Made by a program: the position numbers and the translations under genes
Assembly: GCF_016908565.1 (NCBI RefSeq)
Contig: NZ_JAFBED010000001.1
Coordinates: 62,001-126,000 of the forward strand
Source of the DNA: Sutcliffiella tianshenii
GTDB taxonomy: Bacteria > Bacillota > Bacilli > Bacillales > Bacillaceae_I
Direction: 5' to 3'
Length of the DNA stretch: 64,000 nucleotides
Shown here: positions 55,522 through 63,093 of the stretch, piece by piece
Numbering within the stretch: position 1 is the stretch's first letter
Layout: every line of letters begins with the position of its first letter
The notes under the pieces: model-generated
Database searches by the model: none
Told to the model about the DNA's origin: nothing
What the model saw: only the letters and a program-made list of their open reading frames with translations

Positions 55522-56100
55522 TTAAGTTTTCGCCAATTTTTTTAATGCTTCTACCTTCTTCGTATCATTCATCAACTTTTCTACATCAAAGATTACGGCC
55601 ATTAGGGATGTGCCAGTTCCTTTCATTTCTGCTTTCGATTCTATTGCAAGACCAAACTTCATTTGCATCATCTGAAAAAACCTTTTTTCCATAAGCCCTA
55701 TATAAAATTTAGGCCGATAGGTTAAAATATGGTCCTCAAACACATGGAAAAAATCAGTGAAATAACCTTTATGCTGAAATTTTTCACTTAAACATAATTT
55801 ATCAATTTCCCACACTCGATCTTGGTATTGTTTTATTCCCTTTAGTTCTGAAAAGCAGTATTTACCAGGTCCTTCAACTGTACAGTATGGACTTTCAGGA
55901 TTGTATCGCAAAAACTCTATGGTCCCAATTATCTTTTTCTTATGGAAAAAAGGAAATATTTTATCTTGGAGTAAAAGGAGATTATAACGAATTCCTTGTG
56001 GGTCATATGGGTCGTTCATCCAATTATTTTGCTTGCAGATATGCTCCCACATGCTCTCGAAGGCTTGCTGTTGTTGGAAATTTTCAACTCTTTCATACAT
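55522..56100 (-). CDS. GNAT-like protein (acyl-homoserine-lactone synthase/FeeM-like)
   Basis: A 192-residue protein. FHKKKIIGTIEFLRYN, VWEIDKLCLSEKFQHKGYFTDFF and KFYIGLMEKRFFQMMQMKFG recall the GNAT-fold group that includes N-acyl amino acid and acyl-homoserine-lactone synthases. The assignment is by pattern and moderate. It lies between precursors A2 and A3 with small gaps and in the same direction, so it probably belongs to the pathway. Acylation of the peptide or of a small signal molecule would fit. AGGCGGG stands 7 nt before the ATG. Such a gene is not part of the minimal lasso set. Confidence 0.6.
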   Translation of the reverse strand: MYERVENFQQQQAFESMWEHICKQNNWMNDPYDPQGIRYNLLLLQDKIFPFFHKKKIIGTIEFLRYNPESPYCTVEGPGKYCFSELKGIKQYQDRVWEIDKLCLSEKFQHKGYFTDFFHVFEDHILTYRPKFYIGLMEKRFFQMMQMKFGLAIESKAEMKGTGTSLMAVIFDVEKLMNDTKKVEALKKLAKT

Positions 56101-56129
56101 GTATAACCCGCCTATTCAAAGTATATTAA

Positions 56130-56159
56130 GTAACCCTTCTCCAAAAGTAAAAGGGTTAC
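56130..56159 (-). other. Hairpin after precursor A2
   Basis: GTAACCCTT (56130-56138) pairs with AAGGGTTAC (56151-56159), with no T run on the minus strand. It lies 10 bp after the A2 stop, like the stems after A1 and A4. Confidence 0.65.
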
Positions 56160-56168
56160 AATTTGATA

Positions 56169-56309
56169 TTAACTTTCTCCACTTATAGGTTCGCAGTCAT
56201 CATCATCATCATCATCATCAGATCCGCCTCCCCCACCTGGATACCAGCCTTTCATGGTTTGGCGAATATCTAAAACATCTAACGTAGGCTTATTCCATTC
56301 GCTTTTCAA
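56169..56309 (-). CDS. Putative precursor peptide A2 with poly-Asp core (46 residues)
   Basis: I start it at TTG 56309, 7 nt after AAAGGAGGTG, as for A1. The leader MKSEWNKPTLDVLDIRQTM is close to paeninodin-type leaders, with Thr at the -2 position. The core would run KGWYPGGGGGS, then eight Asp, then CEPISGES. The Asp run is a perfect GAT trinucleotide tract. The first acid falls at core position 12, too far for a known lasso ring. The C-terminal Glu-Ser matches A1 and A3 and could be the kinase target. A longer open frame to 56447 overlaps the preceding gene and is not used. Confidence 0.78.
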   Translation of the reverse strand: MKSEWNKPTLDVLDIRQTMKGWYPGGGGGSDDDDDDDDCEPISGES

Positions 56310-56328
56310 TACATTCACCTCCTTTACA

Positions 56329-57525
56329 TTAACCTTTGAATACCTTAACAGATAGTGGCTTCGTACTTTTCCTCCATGCCCACAAAAATGGCCGTAAGGG
56401 AACATACAAAAAATGTAAAAGTTTTGGTAATGGTAATGTTTCAGCATCTTCCGGAAACGGAAACAAACAGCTTAATAAATATAGTGTTTTTTGTTGATAC
56501 GACATAAGTGAAAACAAGTGTTTACCATGGTAATCCGAGACATCCTCTGGAACTGGATCATTATGTAAATTAACCATAGACTGCAAATAAAAGATGGCCT
56601 GCTGGGCAAGCTGGTGTGACCTTTTTTCTAATAAACTATTAACTTCCAAAGGAATTTCAGAGTTTAACAGATTTTTAGATAAAAAGAGGGCCTGACCACC
56701 AATTTTCTGAAAGTGGTACTTATTAAAAAGATTTACAACCTGATGCCAGTTTACTTCCTGGCTCAAAAGGCAATGGATATCCACTAGCCATCTAAGCCTT
56801 GACCAACCGTGGCGTGCCCCATGTGTAGCAAGAAAGAAGAACAGATCCTCCTTCCCCAGCATATACACCGTTTCATTCAAAAGAGAGCTTTTCTTTTTAC
56901 GATTCCAAAGATCGTCAAAACCAGGTTCAAAACCTGGGCCAGGATTCAACCGCCAATGCAGCTCACATTTCACCCCTTTTATCCGGTGAAAATATGTGAC
57001 GTGATGATGCCTCCACGTCCAGTCCCCGAGTATGGACTCGATATAATCATCCTTCTCATAACCTAGTTTTATAAGCAACGCTTCCGCTTCACCCAAGTTT
57101 TCTAAAGGAATCAAAACATCCAAATCACAGGATGTTCTTAAAGAAATATCGCCATATAGCTCTTGCGCAAGTACCGGACCTTTTAAAAAAATGGTTTGAA
57201 TATCGTTTGATAGGAATTGTTGGTTAAGATGGTTCATTTCCGCAGTAAGATGCAGCATCTGAAAAGTATTCTGCTGATAAATTGCCTTCAAATGACGCAT
57301 AACATAATCGGGTATGCAGGATACATCCATCCTTTTAAGTTGTTGGTGTAGGAGAGGGAAAAGGCGATGATGTTTGGCAAGTTGCAGGAATGTATCCCAG
57401 TTAACTTTTACTAGCAGTTGCTTATATTGATCGTGCCAAGCCGTTGTTTTCTCTTCTTTTAATACATGAAGGATGAAAAGGAGCTCATGAGGAACTTTCG
57501 CTAAATCCAGATCCATTATTTTCAC
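56329..57525 (-). CDS. Nucleotidyltransferase-fold protein (NTP_transf_5), lasso pathway
   Basis: A 398-residue protein of the family present in paeninodin and pseudomycoidin clusters. Motifs are TIFLKGPVLAQELYGDISLRTSCDLDVLI (~128-157) with the acidic DLD pair, KCELHWRLNPG and LFFFLATHGARHGW. It starts at GTG 57525 with GGGGAG upstream and overlaps the B2 gene by 41 bp. From the pseudomycoidin case it may attach sugars to the phosphorylated peptide tail. The C-terminal ~40 residues are basic and Pro-rich. It is followed 19 bp later by A2. Confidence 0.82.
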   Translation of the reverse strand: MKIMDLDLAKVPHELLFILHVLKEEKTTAWHDQYKQLLVKVNWDTFLQLAKHHRLFPLLHQQLKRMDVSCIPDYVMRHLKAIYQQNTFQMLHLTAEMNHLNQQFLSNDIQTIFLKGPVLAQELYGDISLRTSCDLDVLIPLENLGEAEALLIKLGYEKDDYIESILGDWTWRHHHVTYFHRIKGVKCELHWRLNPGPGFEPGFDDLWNRKKKSSLLNETVYMLGKEDLFFFLATHGARHGWSRLRWLVDIHCLLSQEVNWHQVVNLFNKYHFQKIGGQALFLSKNLLNSEIPLEVNSLLEKRSHQLAQQAIFYLQSMVNLHNDPVPEDVSDYHGKHLFSLMSYQQKTLYLLSCLFPFPEDAETLPLPKLLHFLYVPLRPFLWAWRKSTKPLSVKVFKG

Positions 57526-57982
57526 TTTGCCGCTCCCCTCCCAGTGTTTTGGCGAATTTACCCACTACTGTAAACTGATTCATCACCTCAGCCCCCGTGA
57601 TGTAAAAAGGACCTGATCTCAACCACGCATGCGCAATGAGCTTGCCGTTTTCGTCCTTGGCCGTACCGAGATACAAGGTACTCTCAATATTCCTCTTTTC
57701 AAGCATTTTCATGGCAGCCATCGCCTTCACCAGGCACTGACTTTCCCAAAACGTGTATTTACTCATAATATGGACAGCCTGGGAAACAGCAGCAAGAACC
57801 TTCTGATCTCCTAAAGATGGTCGTTCAAAGGTCGTCTCGCTCATATTCACACCCAAAGATGGTGCTACAGTAGAAAATGGGACGCTTTTTAAATAGCGTG
57901 CCCAGGCTAAATGGAGATAGGATTCTACCAATAGTCTCCTAGTATACCAGTCAGCATCCAATAACAATTTCAGTTTTCTCAT
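57485..57982 (-). CDS. Lasso leader peptidase (B2, transglutaminase-like)
   Basis: A 165-residue protein starting at ATG 57982 with AAAGGA upstream. Cys83 in ESQCLVKAMAAMKML and His118 in IAHAWLRSG are the catalytic pair of the transglutaminase-like lasso B2 family. The following GPFYITGAEV corresponds to the usual ...VTGG... turn. It cuts the leader after Thr-Met so that the cyclase can act on the free amine. Overlaps the next gene by 41 bp and lies 25 bp after B1. Length is normal for the family. Confidence 0.9.
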   Translation of the reverse strand: MRKLKLLLDADWYTRRLLVESYLHLAWARYLKSVPFSTVAPSLGVNMSETTFERPSLGDQKVLAAVSQAVHIMSKYTFWESQCLVKAMAAMKMLEKRNIESTLYLGTAKDENGKLIAHAWLRSGPFYITGAEVMNQFTVVGKFAKTLGGERQSENNGSGFSESSS

Positions 57983-58007
57983 GTTATGGTCCTTTCGCAT
58001 CGGAAGA

Positions 58008-58298
58008 TTAATTTTGTTTAATAAGTCCTTCCTTATGAAGCATCGCGATGAACTCCATCACCTGCATTTCACAAGTCTTTTCATCCACATCATATTCCTC
58101 CTGCAATTGACTAACCATCCCATTAATGCTGTTAGGCTCCTGAAGCAAATCCCAAATAGCGCCCCCAACCTCGCCCAGGTTGTAATACTTTCCGTTAACA
58201 ATACTAAACATCACTTTTTCTCCATCCATATCACTGATGATGTTTCCTTCCACCTGAGAATATACACAATCAATTGTCATAACCATTCCTTTAGCCAT
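58008..58298 (-). CDS. Lasso leader-binding protein (B1, PqqD/RRE)
   Basis: A 96-residue PqqD-type protein: GNIISDMDGEKVMFSIVNGKYYNLGEVGGAIWDLL, then a helical half (MVSQLQEEYDV, MQVMEFIAMLHKEGLI). It holds the precursor leader, mainly the KPxL region, and delivers it to B2. The ATG at 58298 overlaps the kinase stop by 8 bp. A GTG at 58310 is an alternative start. The two clusters each carry one such gene. Confidence 0.9.
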   Translation of the reverse strand: MAKGMVMTIDCVYSQVEGNIISDMDGEKVMFSIVNGKYYNLGEVGGAIWDLLQEPNSINGMVSQLQEEYDVDEKTCEMQVMEFIAMLHKEGLIKQN

Positions 58299-59232
58299 TA
58301 ACCACTTCACCCTTTCTCTCCATATTTGTCAGAATAAAGTCCGTAATTTTATCTGTTGTAAAATAGGACGTTGGACGCTGAATTCGATAAAAGCTCATCT
58401 TGTTTACCATCTTAGCTGAAGTCTGGAAATGCCACTCCATCAATCCGGCCCTTGGAATAAAGAAATTTCGATATGTATGCTGGAACAACAAATGGAATCT
58501 TTCCAGTCCAGTAACGGACGAAAACGTAAGAGTTTCATCCTCCGTTTTAATCAACTCAAAAACTCCAGCTAAAGGGAGAGCCGTGTCACAAAACTGTGAA
58601 GAAACTGGAATTGCAAACTTTGTTTCACGATCAATAATCGGACGGAAGTTACTCGACTCCATCCCGAATTCATCTATACTCTCCTGCCACAACTTCTGCT
58701 GCGGATATGCCGGTGTCACCATTGGGATACCTTGTTCGTTGAAAGAAACGGGAATGACGTCATCACTAATCAATTCATATCCCAGCCTTAACAAAGCCGA
58801 AGCTGTCGTAGATTTACCCGCTCCAGAATCACCCACTATTGCATAAGCTTTTCCATTGATGGCAATGGCACTGCCATGTAGAGGAAGAATTCTGCGCTGT
58901 ATCAGAATCGCCCCCATGCACGTACCAAGTAGGTAGAGTCGGATCTGATCTTCTGCAGCTCCTTCATGCGGGCTGACGAAAATTTCGTTGCCGTTTTGGA
59001 TGAGGAAGATGGCTACATTCGGTATATTAAACACTGTTAGATTTTCATTTATAAAAAAGTGATTATCAGTTCTATTCAACCTTTTCCACTCATCATTCAA
59101 ATTCATTTTTTGAATACTGATATCATAAAAAGGCCTACTGGATGAAAAAAAATCTAATGCAGGTAGAGTAATCTCACTCTTAATAAAAAACCCAAAGGCT
59201 CTATATTGTTGGAACGGAGTATCTAATTTCAT
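58291..59232 (-). CDS. HprK-like lasso peptide kinase
   Basis: A 313-residue protein. LPLHGSAIAING is followed by Walker A GDSGAGKST (134-142) and by YELISDDVIPV with the acidic pair. This layout matches the HPr-kinase-like tailoring kinase of paeninodin-type clusters, which phosphorylates the C-terminal Ser of the precursor. A1, A2 and A3 all end in Ser. AGGAGAG precedes the ATG. It is the first gene of a unit with its own promoter and two SinR-type sites. Confidence 0.9.
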   Translation of the reverse strand: MKLDTPFQQYRAFGFFIKSEITLPALDFFSSSRPFYDISIQKMNLNDEWKRLNRTDNHFFINENLTVFNIPNVAIFLIQNGNEIFVSPHEGAAEDQIRLYLLGTCMGAILIQRRILPLHGSAIAINGKAYAIVGDSGAGKSTTASALLRLGYELISDDVIPVSFNEQGIPMVTPAYPQQKLWQESIDEFGMESSNFRPIIDRETKFAIPVSSQFCDTALPLAGVFELIKTEDETLTFSSVTGLERFHLLFQHTYRNFFIPRAGLMEWHFQTSAKMVNKMSFYRIQRPTSYFTTDKITDFILTNMERKGEVVNG

Positions 59233-59274
59233 ATATATCTCTCCTTAATTACTTATACAAAATGATAATTTCAG

Positions 59275-59290
59275 GTTCTAAATAAAGAAC
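59275..59290. promoter_or_regulatory. SinR-type palindrome, kinase leader
   Basis: GTTCTAAATAAAGAAC fits GTTCT-N6-AGAAC exactly. It lies 45 bp from the next copy and 43 bp before the kinase start. Confidence 0.6.
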
Positions 59291-59319
59291 GATATGGACA
59301 AAAAAAGACAAAAAGCAAT

Positions 59320-59372
59320 GTTCTTAATTAAGAACTTATAGTGAATTTACCATTAAAACAATTATATGTCAA
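59320..59372 (-). promoter_or_regulatory. Promoter of the kinase unit with SinR-type operator
   Basis: TTGACA (59372-59367), a 17-bp spacer and TAAATT (59349-59344) form a promoter. Eight nt later comes GTTCTTAATTAAGAAC (59335-59320), a perfect 16-bp palindrome at the start of transcription. Confidence 0.65.
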
Positions 59373-59383
59373 TTATAACAATA

Positions 59384-59417
59384 AAAAATGCCCTTATATT
59401 TTAGAAATTATAAGGGC
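59384..59417 (-). terminator. Terminator/attenuator after precursor A1
   Basis: GCCCTTATA pairs with TATAAGGGC (59390-59398 / 59409-59417), followed by a T run on the minus strand, 25 bp after the A1 stop. It would end most cyclase-A1 transcripts before the kinase genes. Confidence 0.8.
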
Positions 59418-59441
59418 CTTAATTCTGTAATTACAAAGTTA

Positions 59442-59570
59442 TTAGCTTTCATGAAGGTGTACTACTTCATCCTCATCAACATAAGTTGCATCAACGTCTC
59501 TAATACCCGGTCCATTCATAGTTCTATGAACTTTTAAAACTTCTAATGTAGGCTTTTGCCAAATCTTCAT
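59442..59570 (-). CDS. Paeninodin-type lasso peptide precursor A1 (42 residues)
   Basis: AAAGGAGGTG stands 5 nt before the ATG. The leader MKIWQKPTLEVLKVHRTM carries the KPxL motif and Thr at the -2 position. The core starts NGPGIRDVD, close to AGPGTSTPD of paeninodin, so the ring would close from Asn1 to Asp9 (Asp7 is an alternative). The tail is acidic and ends HLHES, with a C-terminal Ser for the kinase. It lies 14 bp after the cyclase gene. Asn at core position 1 is unusual. This is the best candidate for a true lasso peptide in the locus. Confidence 0.9.
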   Translation of the reverse strand: MKIWQKPTLEVLKVHRTMNGPGIRDVDATYVDEDEVVHLHES

Positions 59571-59584
59571 ATTTTCACCTCCTT

Positions 59585-61522
59585 TCATATTAATCTATTA
59601 AGAAATCTATACAATATTATACATCGCATTAACATCCGGAAGTTCGGATGAAAGGCATTTTCACTTATTGGATCCTTTACTGTGGAAAACGAGTTTTTGA
59701 TAATCTCAACGTCCAAATAATTTTTGATTTTCGAATCATTACATAGTATCTTTATTTCACCTAAAAACTCATTCCAGTGTGAAGCCATGCGATGAATCAC
59801 ATCAGCTGCTTGTATCCCTCGAGTTCTTTGATTTAATCTGACTTTATCAGGTAGCATGCCTTTAGTTGAATTTCGTATTAATAACCGGTCTATACCATTT
59901 TGCACATATTGTTCTATTGGGGTAGCGAGACAGAATCTAATAATACGGATATCATTTGTTGGATCTCTTCCATTTAAAGAATGTCTTAATGATAGTTTCG
60001 TTCCACTTGTAGTAGTAGAATTCCATATAAATAGCTGTTCAAAGTGCTTCTTTCTAATGCTATAAGCATCTTCAAAAATGCCACTAGTTTCTCCAAGTCC
60101 AAGTTGATTAATTCTTTGGAAAACATTTGTATGCGATGCGAAGTCTGGGTTAATTATTTGAGGGAATTCATACTGTTTTTTTGTCTGAATAATTGTATTT
60201 AGAGTAGGAAAAGCCTTCCTTAAGACAACCTTACTTACATTTTTCTTTGAAACCTGTTTCATTTTACTATAAGAATATAATTCACTATAAAAACGAAACA
60301 ATTTTAATTTTTTTAACAGCATTGCTTGGTACGCTAAACTTGAACCCCAAGAAATGGTGTAATTTCCCCTTGCTCCATTTAGTAAAATTCCTATCCCATC
60401 ACTTTTAGCTTTTTCAAAAATCCCCTTAATCCAAAAAGAATTCTCGAAGAACTTATAAGGCATCTCCATAATATCCAGCCAATCATCTATGACTGAATAA
60501 GAGCTCTCACCTGCAAAATCAAGATAATTATCATTAATATTTCCTACGTAGTTAACCGTCGGCTTTATAAAGCACCTTTCATCGGCAATTCTGTATTTCG
60601 GAGTCCAATCGACAAAATCATTTTCAGGAATATAACTATATGTATGGAGCGGTTTATTAACAGTCTTTAATTCTCTAGCTGCAAATGCAACAACTGAACT
60701 CGAATCTAACCCACCACTTAATTGAGAACCAACATTTCTATAAGTTCTGAGTCGATCTTTAACTGCCCTCTTAAATAAGTCCCTAAAGGCTTCTTCATAA
60801 TCATTGCCAGATTTTAAATTCAGCGATTCATAATCTTCAGTCAAAGTGTAATATTTCGTGAAAAATAAACCTTTTCTACTAACAATAAATGAGTGTGACG
60901 GAGGGATTTGTTTAATATTCTGGAATACAGTAAGGGAAGGATCGGTAGATTCAATCATACTTGGAATTGCAAGGAAATCTGATAACCAATTCTCATCAAT
61001 TTGCTTACTAACAAAAGGTAATGAATTTAATGGACTCATAATCGTACTAAATGCAAAAATTCCCTTTTGAAAACAGTAATATAATGTCCTTGATCCACAG
61101 AAGTCTCTGGCCCCAAAAAACTCATTTTTCCCTTCGTCCCATATTACAAATGCAAAATCACCGATCAGATACTTAGGTGATTCTTTCTCCCATTTACAAT
61201 AAGAAAGTAATATTAGTTCACTATCGGAAATTGCTTCTCTTTTTGACTTACAAACTTGCAGACGTTCGAACAATTCCTCTCTATTATCAATGATAGCATC
61301 TGCGGTTATTGCCAATTTCCTCTCCTCATCATAAAGAGGTAATCTTTCCCCTATGGACTCTGGTGTAATCCATTGAGCGAGGCATCCCAAAAAAACATTA
61401 GTTTTTGACCATGTATGCATATTATCGTGAGGTAATTTTCTTAGGGGATCCATGAGATAGCTACTCATTTCTAAAGGTAAAGGATTATAATTTATATCGA
61501 TCATTCCGGTAATGGCACTCAT
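59585..61522 (-). CDS. Lasso peptide cyclase (asparagine synthetase B homologue)
   Basis: A 645-residue protein. I start it at ATG 61522, with GGGGGT 5 nt upstream; the frame is open to 61543. The N-terminal domain resembles a glutamine amidotransferase, but it begins MSAITGM where asparagine synthetase has MCGI, so the Cys is missing, as in lasso cyclases. The synthetase domain has the PP-loop SQLSGGLDSSSVVAFAA (~262-278) that activates the Asp/Glu side chain with ATP. It makes the isopeptide bond of the lasso ring. Its only neighbour in the short upstream unit is A1. Low GC, as for the whole right end. Confidence 0.92.
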   Translation of the reverse strand: MSAITGMIDINYNPLPLEMSSYLMDPLRKLPHDNMHTWSKTNVFLGCLAQWITPESIGERLPLYDEERKLAITADAIIDNREELFERLQVCKSKREAISDSELILLSYCKWEKESPKYLIGDFAFVIWDEGKNEFFGARDFCGSRTLYYCFQKGIFAFSTIMSPLNSLPFVSKQIDENWLSDFLAIPSMIESTDPSLTVFQNIKQIPPSHSFIVSRKGLFFTKYYTLTEDYESLNLKSGNDYEEAFRDLFKRAVKDRLRTYRNVGSQLSGGLDSSSVVAFAARELKTVNKPLHTYSYIPENDFVDWTPKYRIADERCFIKPTVNYVGNINDNYLDFAGESSYSVIDDWLDIMEMPYKFFENSFWIKGIFEKAKSDGIGILLNGARGNYTISWGSSLAYQAMLLKKLKLFRFYSELYSYSKMKQVSKKNVSKVVLRKAFPTLNTIIQTKKQYEFPQIINPDFASHTNVFQRINQLGLGETSGIFEDAYSIRKKHFEQLFIWNSTTTSGTKLSLRHSLNGRDPTNDIRIIRFCLATPIEQYVQNGIDRLLIRNSTKGMLPDKVRLNQRTRGIQAADVIHRMASHWNEFLGEIKILCNDSKIKNYLDVEIIKNSFSTVKDPISENAFHPNFRMLMRCIILYRFLNRLI

Positions 61523-61594
61523 TTGCGACCCCCATCTTTGCATTGCAGCACTGTTCTTATTAGTGAAAAACCATATCGCCAGGTCCTTACTTTT

Positions 61595-61647
61595 GTTCTT
61601 AATAATGAACTTGCTTTCAGATTATCACTCTGATTGATTACTGTCAA
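61595..61647 (-). promoter_or_regulatory. Promoter of the cyclase-A1 unit with SinR-type operator
   Basis: TTGACA (61647-61642), a 17-bp spacer and TAATCT (61624-61619), then after 8 nt GTTCATTATTAAGAAC (61610-61595), which fits the SinR form with one mismatch. Layout and spacing equal those of the kinase promoter. Confidence 0.65.
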
Positions 61648-61756
61648 TAAATTTAGTGAATTATATAAAGAACTTTTTAACAAATTCTAGAATTCATAAC
61701 AATAAACTAAACACATTGGAAAAAGAAGATTTATCAATAAATTGGTTTTAAACAGA

Positions 61757-61803
61757 AAAAAAGACGTGCATCCTCTAACAAGGATTAATTACACATCTTA
61801 AAA
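61757..61803 (-). terminator. Probable terminator upstream of the lasso cluster
   Basis: On the minus strand ATCCT pairs with AGGAT inside a longer imperfect stem (AAGATGTG / CACGTCTT), followed by seven T. It ends the small hypothetical genes to the right. Confidence 0.7.
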
Positions 61804-61880
61804 GCCATTAATATACTACCCTATAAATATTTGTTATTGCATTAATATCACAAAGCATTGTGAATTCCCTTTATCTCCCT

Positions 61881-62087
61881 CTATACTCTTTTAACATATT
61901 TTTTAACTTCATATGGTTCATTCGCAATTAGCTTTATATTATTAGAATCCAAAATAAATATCGAAAGGGCAACAATTTCACCTGTGGAATTATTTTTTGC
62001 AATAATATAAGGAGCAGGAGTTTGGAGATCATGTGATACTATCGCTTCGTAACCCTCTCCATTTGTTTCAAGCCTTACTACTAGCAT
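61881..62087 (-). CDS. Hypothetical protein (68 residues)
   Basis: A small beta-rich protein (MLVVRLETNGEGYEAIVSH, then YIIAKNNSTGEIVALSIFILD). Not recognised. Its ATG overlaps the stop of the preceding gene by 7 bp, so it belongs to the same short operon. Such overlapping chains are common in phage tail regions, but I see no diagnostic phage domain. Confidence 0.5.
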   Translation of the reverse strand: MLVVRLETNGEGYEAIVSHDLQTPAPYIIAKNNSTGEIVALSIFILDSNNIKLIANEPYEVKKYVKRV

Positions 62088-62620
62088 GAATGAGGTTGTT
62101 GGATCATACGCGTATATTTTTCACCTGTTAGTTCTTGTGTGTTCAGATTAATATTATTTAAAGTCTGATTAGCTATCAGACCCGAGTAAACCATTGCTTC
62201 TCTTTGGTTTATACGTAAATTCAACATACGATCTCCAGTATATTCAGTAGAAGTAATCTTTATTTCGTAACTTAAAGTATTTTGCGTAATATAGTTTGAC
62301 TCAATAATCCCCAATATAGGAGCTGCTGTTTTCATCTCACAACCATCTAACTGAATAAATATTGACATTACACCTGTTGAAAAAGATAAGACGAAATGGT
62401 TGAAGGTATAGTGCTCTGAAAGATTATTTCGGCAATTTTTGAACTTGATCGCAGTGGTTATCGTCCTCTGAACTGGTCGTGAATCATAAAATTCACATTC
62501 AATGAATTCATATGGAGCTACACTAGGCGTATGTCCTGTATAAAAATCACAATTGTAAAACTTACACTTACGAAAAGTTAGAGACTTACTCATCATTATA
62601 TACAAATCAAAAACGTACAT
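62081..62620 (-). CDS. Hypothetical protein, beta-helix-like start (179 residues)
   Basis: The first ~60 residues read FRKCKFYNCDFYTGH, YEFIECEFYDS, IKFKNCRNN, a repeating C-x-F/F-x-N pattern like right-handed beta-helix or pentapeptide-type stacks. The rest is mixed beta. Not recognised. Its ATG overlaps by 1 base the stop of a start-less fragment upstream (TAATG). It could be a piece of a larger beta-helix protein split by mutation, or a phage-like tail accessory gene. Confidence 0.5.
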   Translation of the reverse strand: MYVFDLYIMMSKSLTFRKCKFYNCDFYTGHTPSVAPYEFIECEFYDSRPVQRTITTAIKFKNCRNNLSEHYTFNHFVLSFSTGVMSIFIQLDGCEMKTAAPILGIIESNYITQNTLSYEIKITSTEYTGDRMLNLRINQREAMVYSGLIANQTLNNINLNTQELTGEKYTRMIQQPHSC

Positions 62621-62898
62621 TATTCAACCAATTCAGGACCATCCGAAAACACATATATTTTACTTAATCCAATATTTTGACCTTTAAACTGGTTAAACCT
62701 AATTGAATCGCCCTTTAAACTGTCACTATTACCAAAATATTTACTAAGAATTACAAGGTTCCCTTCACATACCCTCCTGCTAACGTCGAGACCTCCTCCT
62801 ATAACATGATTACCTTTTACAATGCATTCATAAGATGAATTACCAAGGGAAATACTTCCAAGGCAGATGTCTCTTCTAATAATACTAAAATCACTATT
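62620..62898 (-). pseudogene. 5'-truncated fragment, beta-helix-like
   Basis: The frame is open for 92 codons (it includes ECIVKGNHVIGGGLDVSRRV and FNQFKGQNIGLSKIYVFSDG) but begins just after an in-frame TAG and has no ATG, GTG or TTG near its start. The sequence looks like the end of a right-handed beta-helix protein. It is joined by TAATG to the next gene. I read it as the remains of a gene whose 5' part was lost. Confidence 0.6.
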
Positions 62899-62902
62899 CT
62901 AA

Positions 62903-63090
62903 TGTGTTATTTTTAAAAAATTTAAAAGAAGCAGAAAGAAACCAATGATTTCATTGTAGTTGAAAATGATTGTAAATCCTGTGGTAACCCCACAATGGAA
63001 GAAATGTTCAAACTTTAGAAAAGTAATATGGTTGACGTTGTTGGACCTGAATAACGTCTTGAAAGAACTTGTGCTAGATTAGGAATTAGA
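62903..63090 (+). pseudogene. Decayed coding remnant
   Basis: The plus strand reads DFIVVENDCKSCGNPTMEEMFKL then a stop, and further on, in another frame, ERTCARLGIRYLT. These look like short protein pieces with frame breaks and no start. No family is assigned. Confidence 0.3.
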
Positions 63091-63093
63091 TAT

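Noticed and set aside
56169-56447. 92-residue form of A2
   Set aside because: The extra N-terminus overlaps the nucleotidyltransferase gene. The TTG at 56309 has a perfect ribosome site and gives the family leader.
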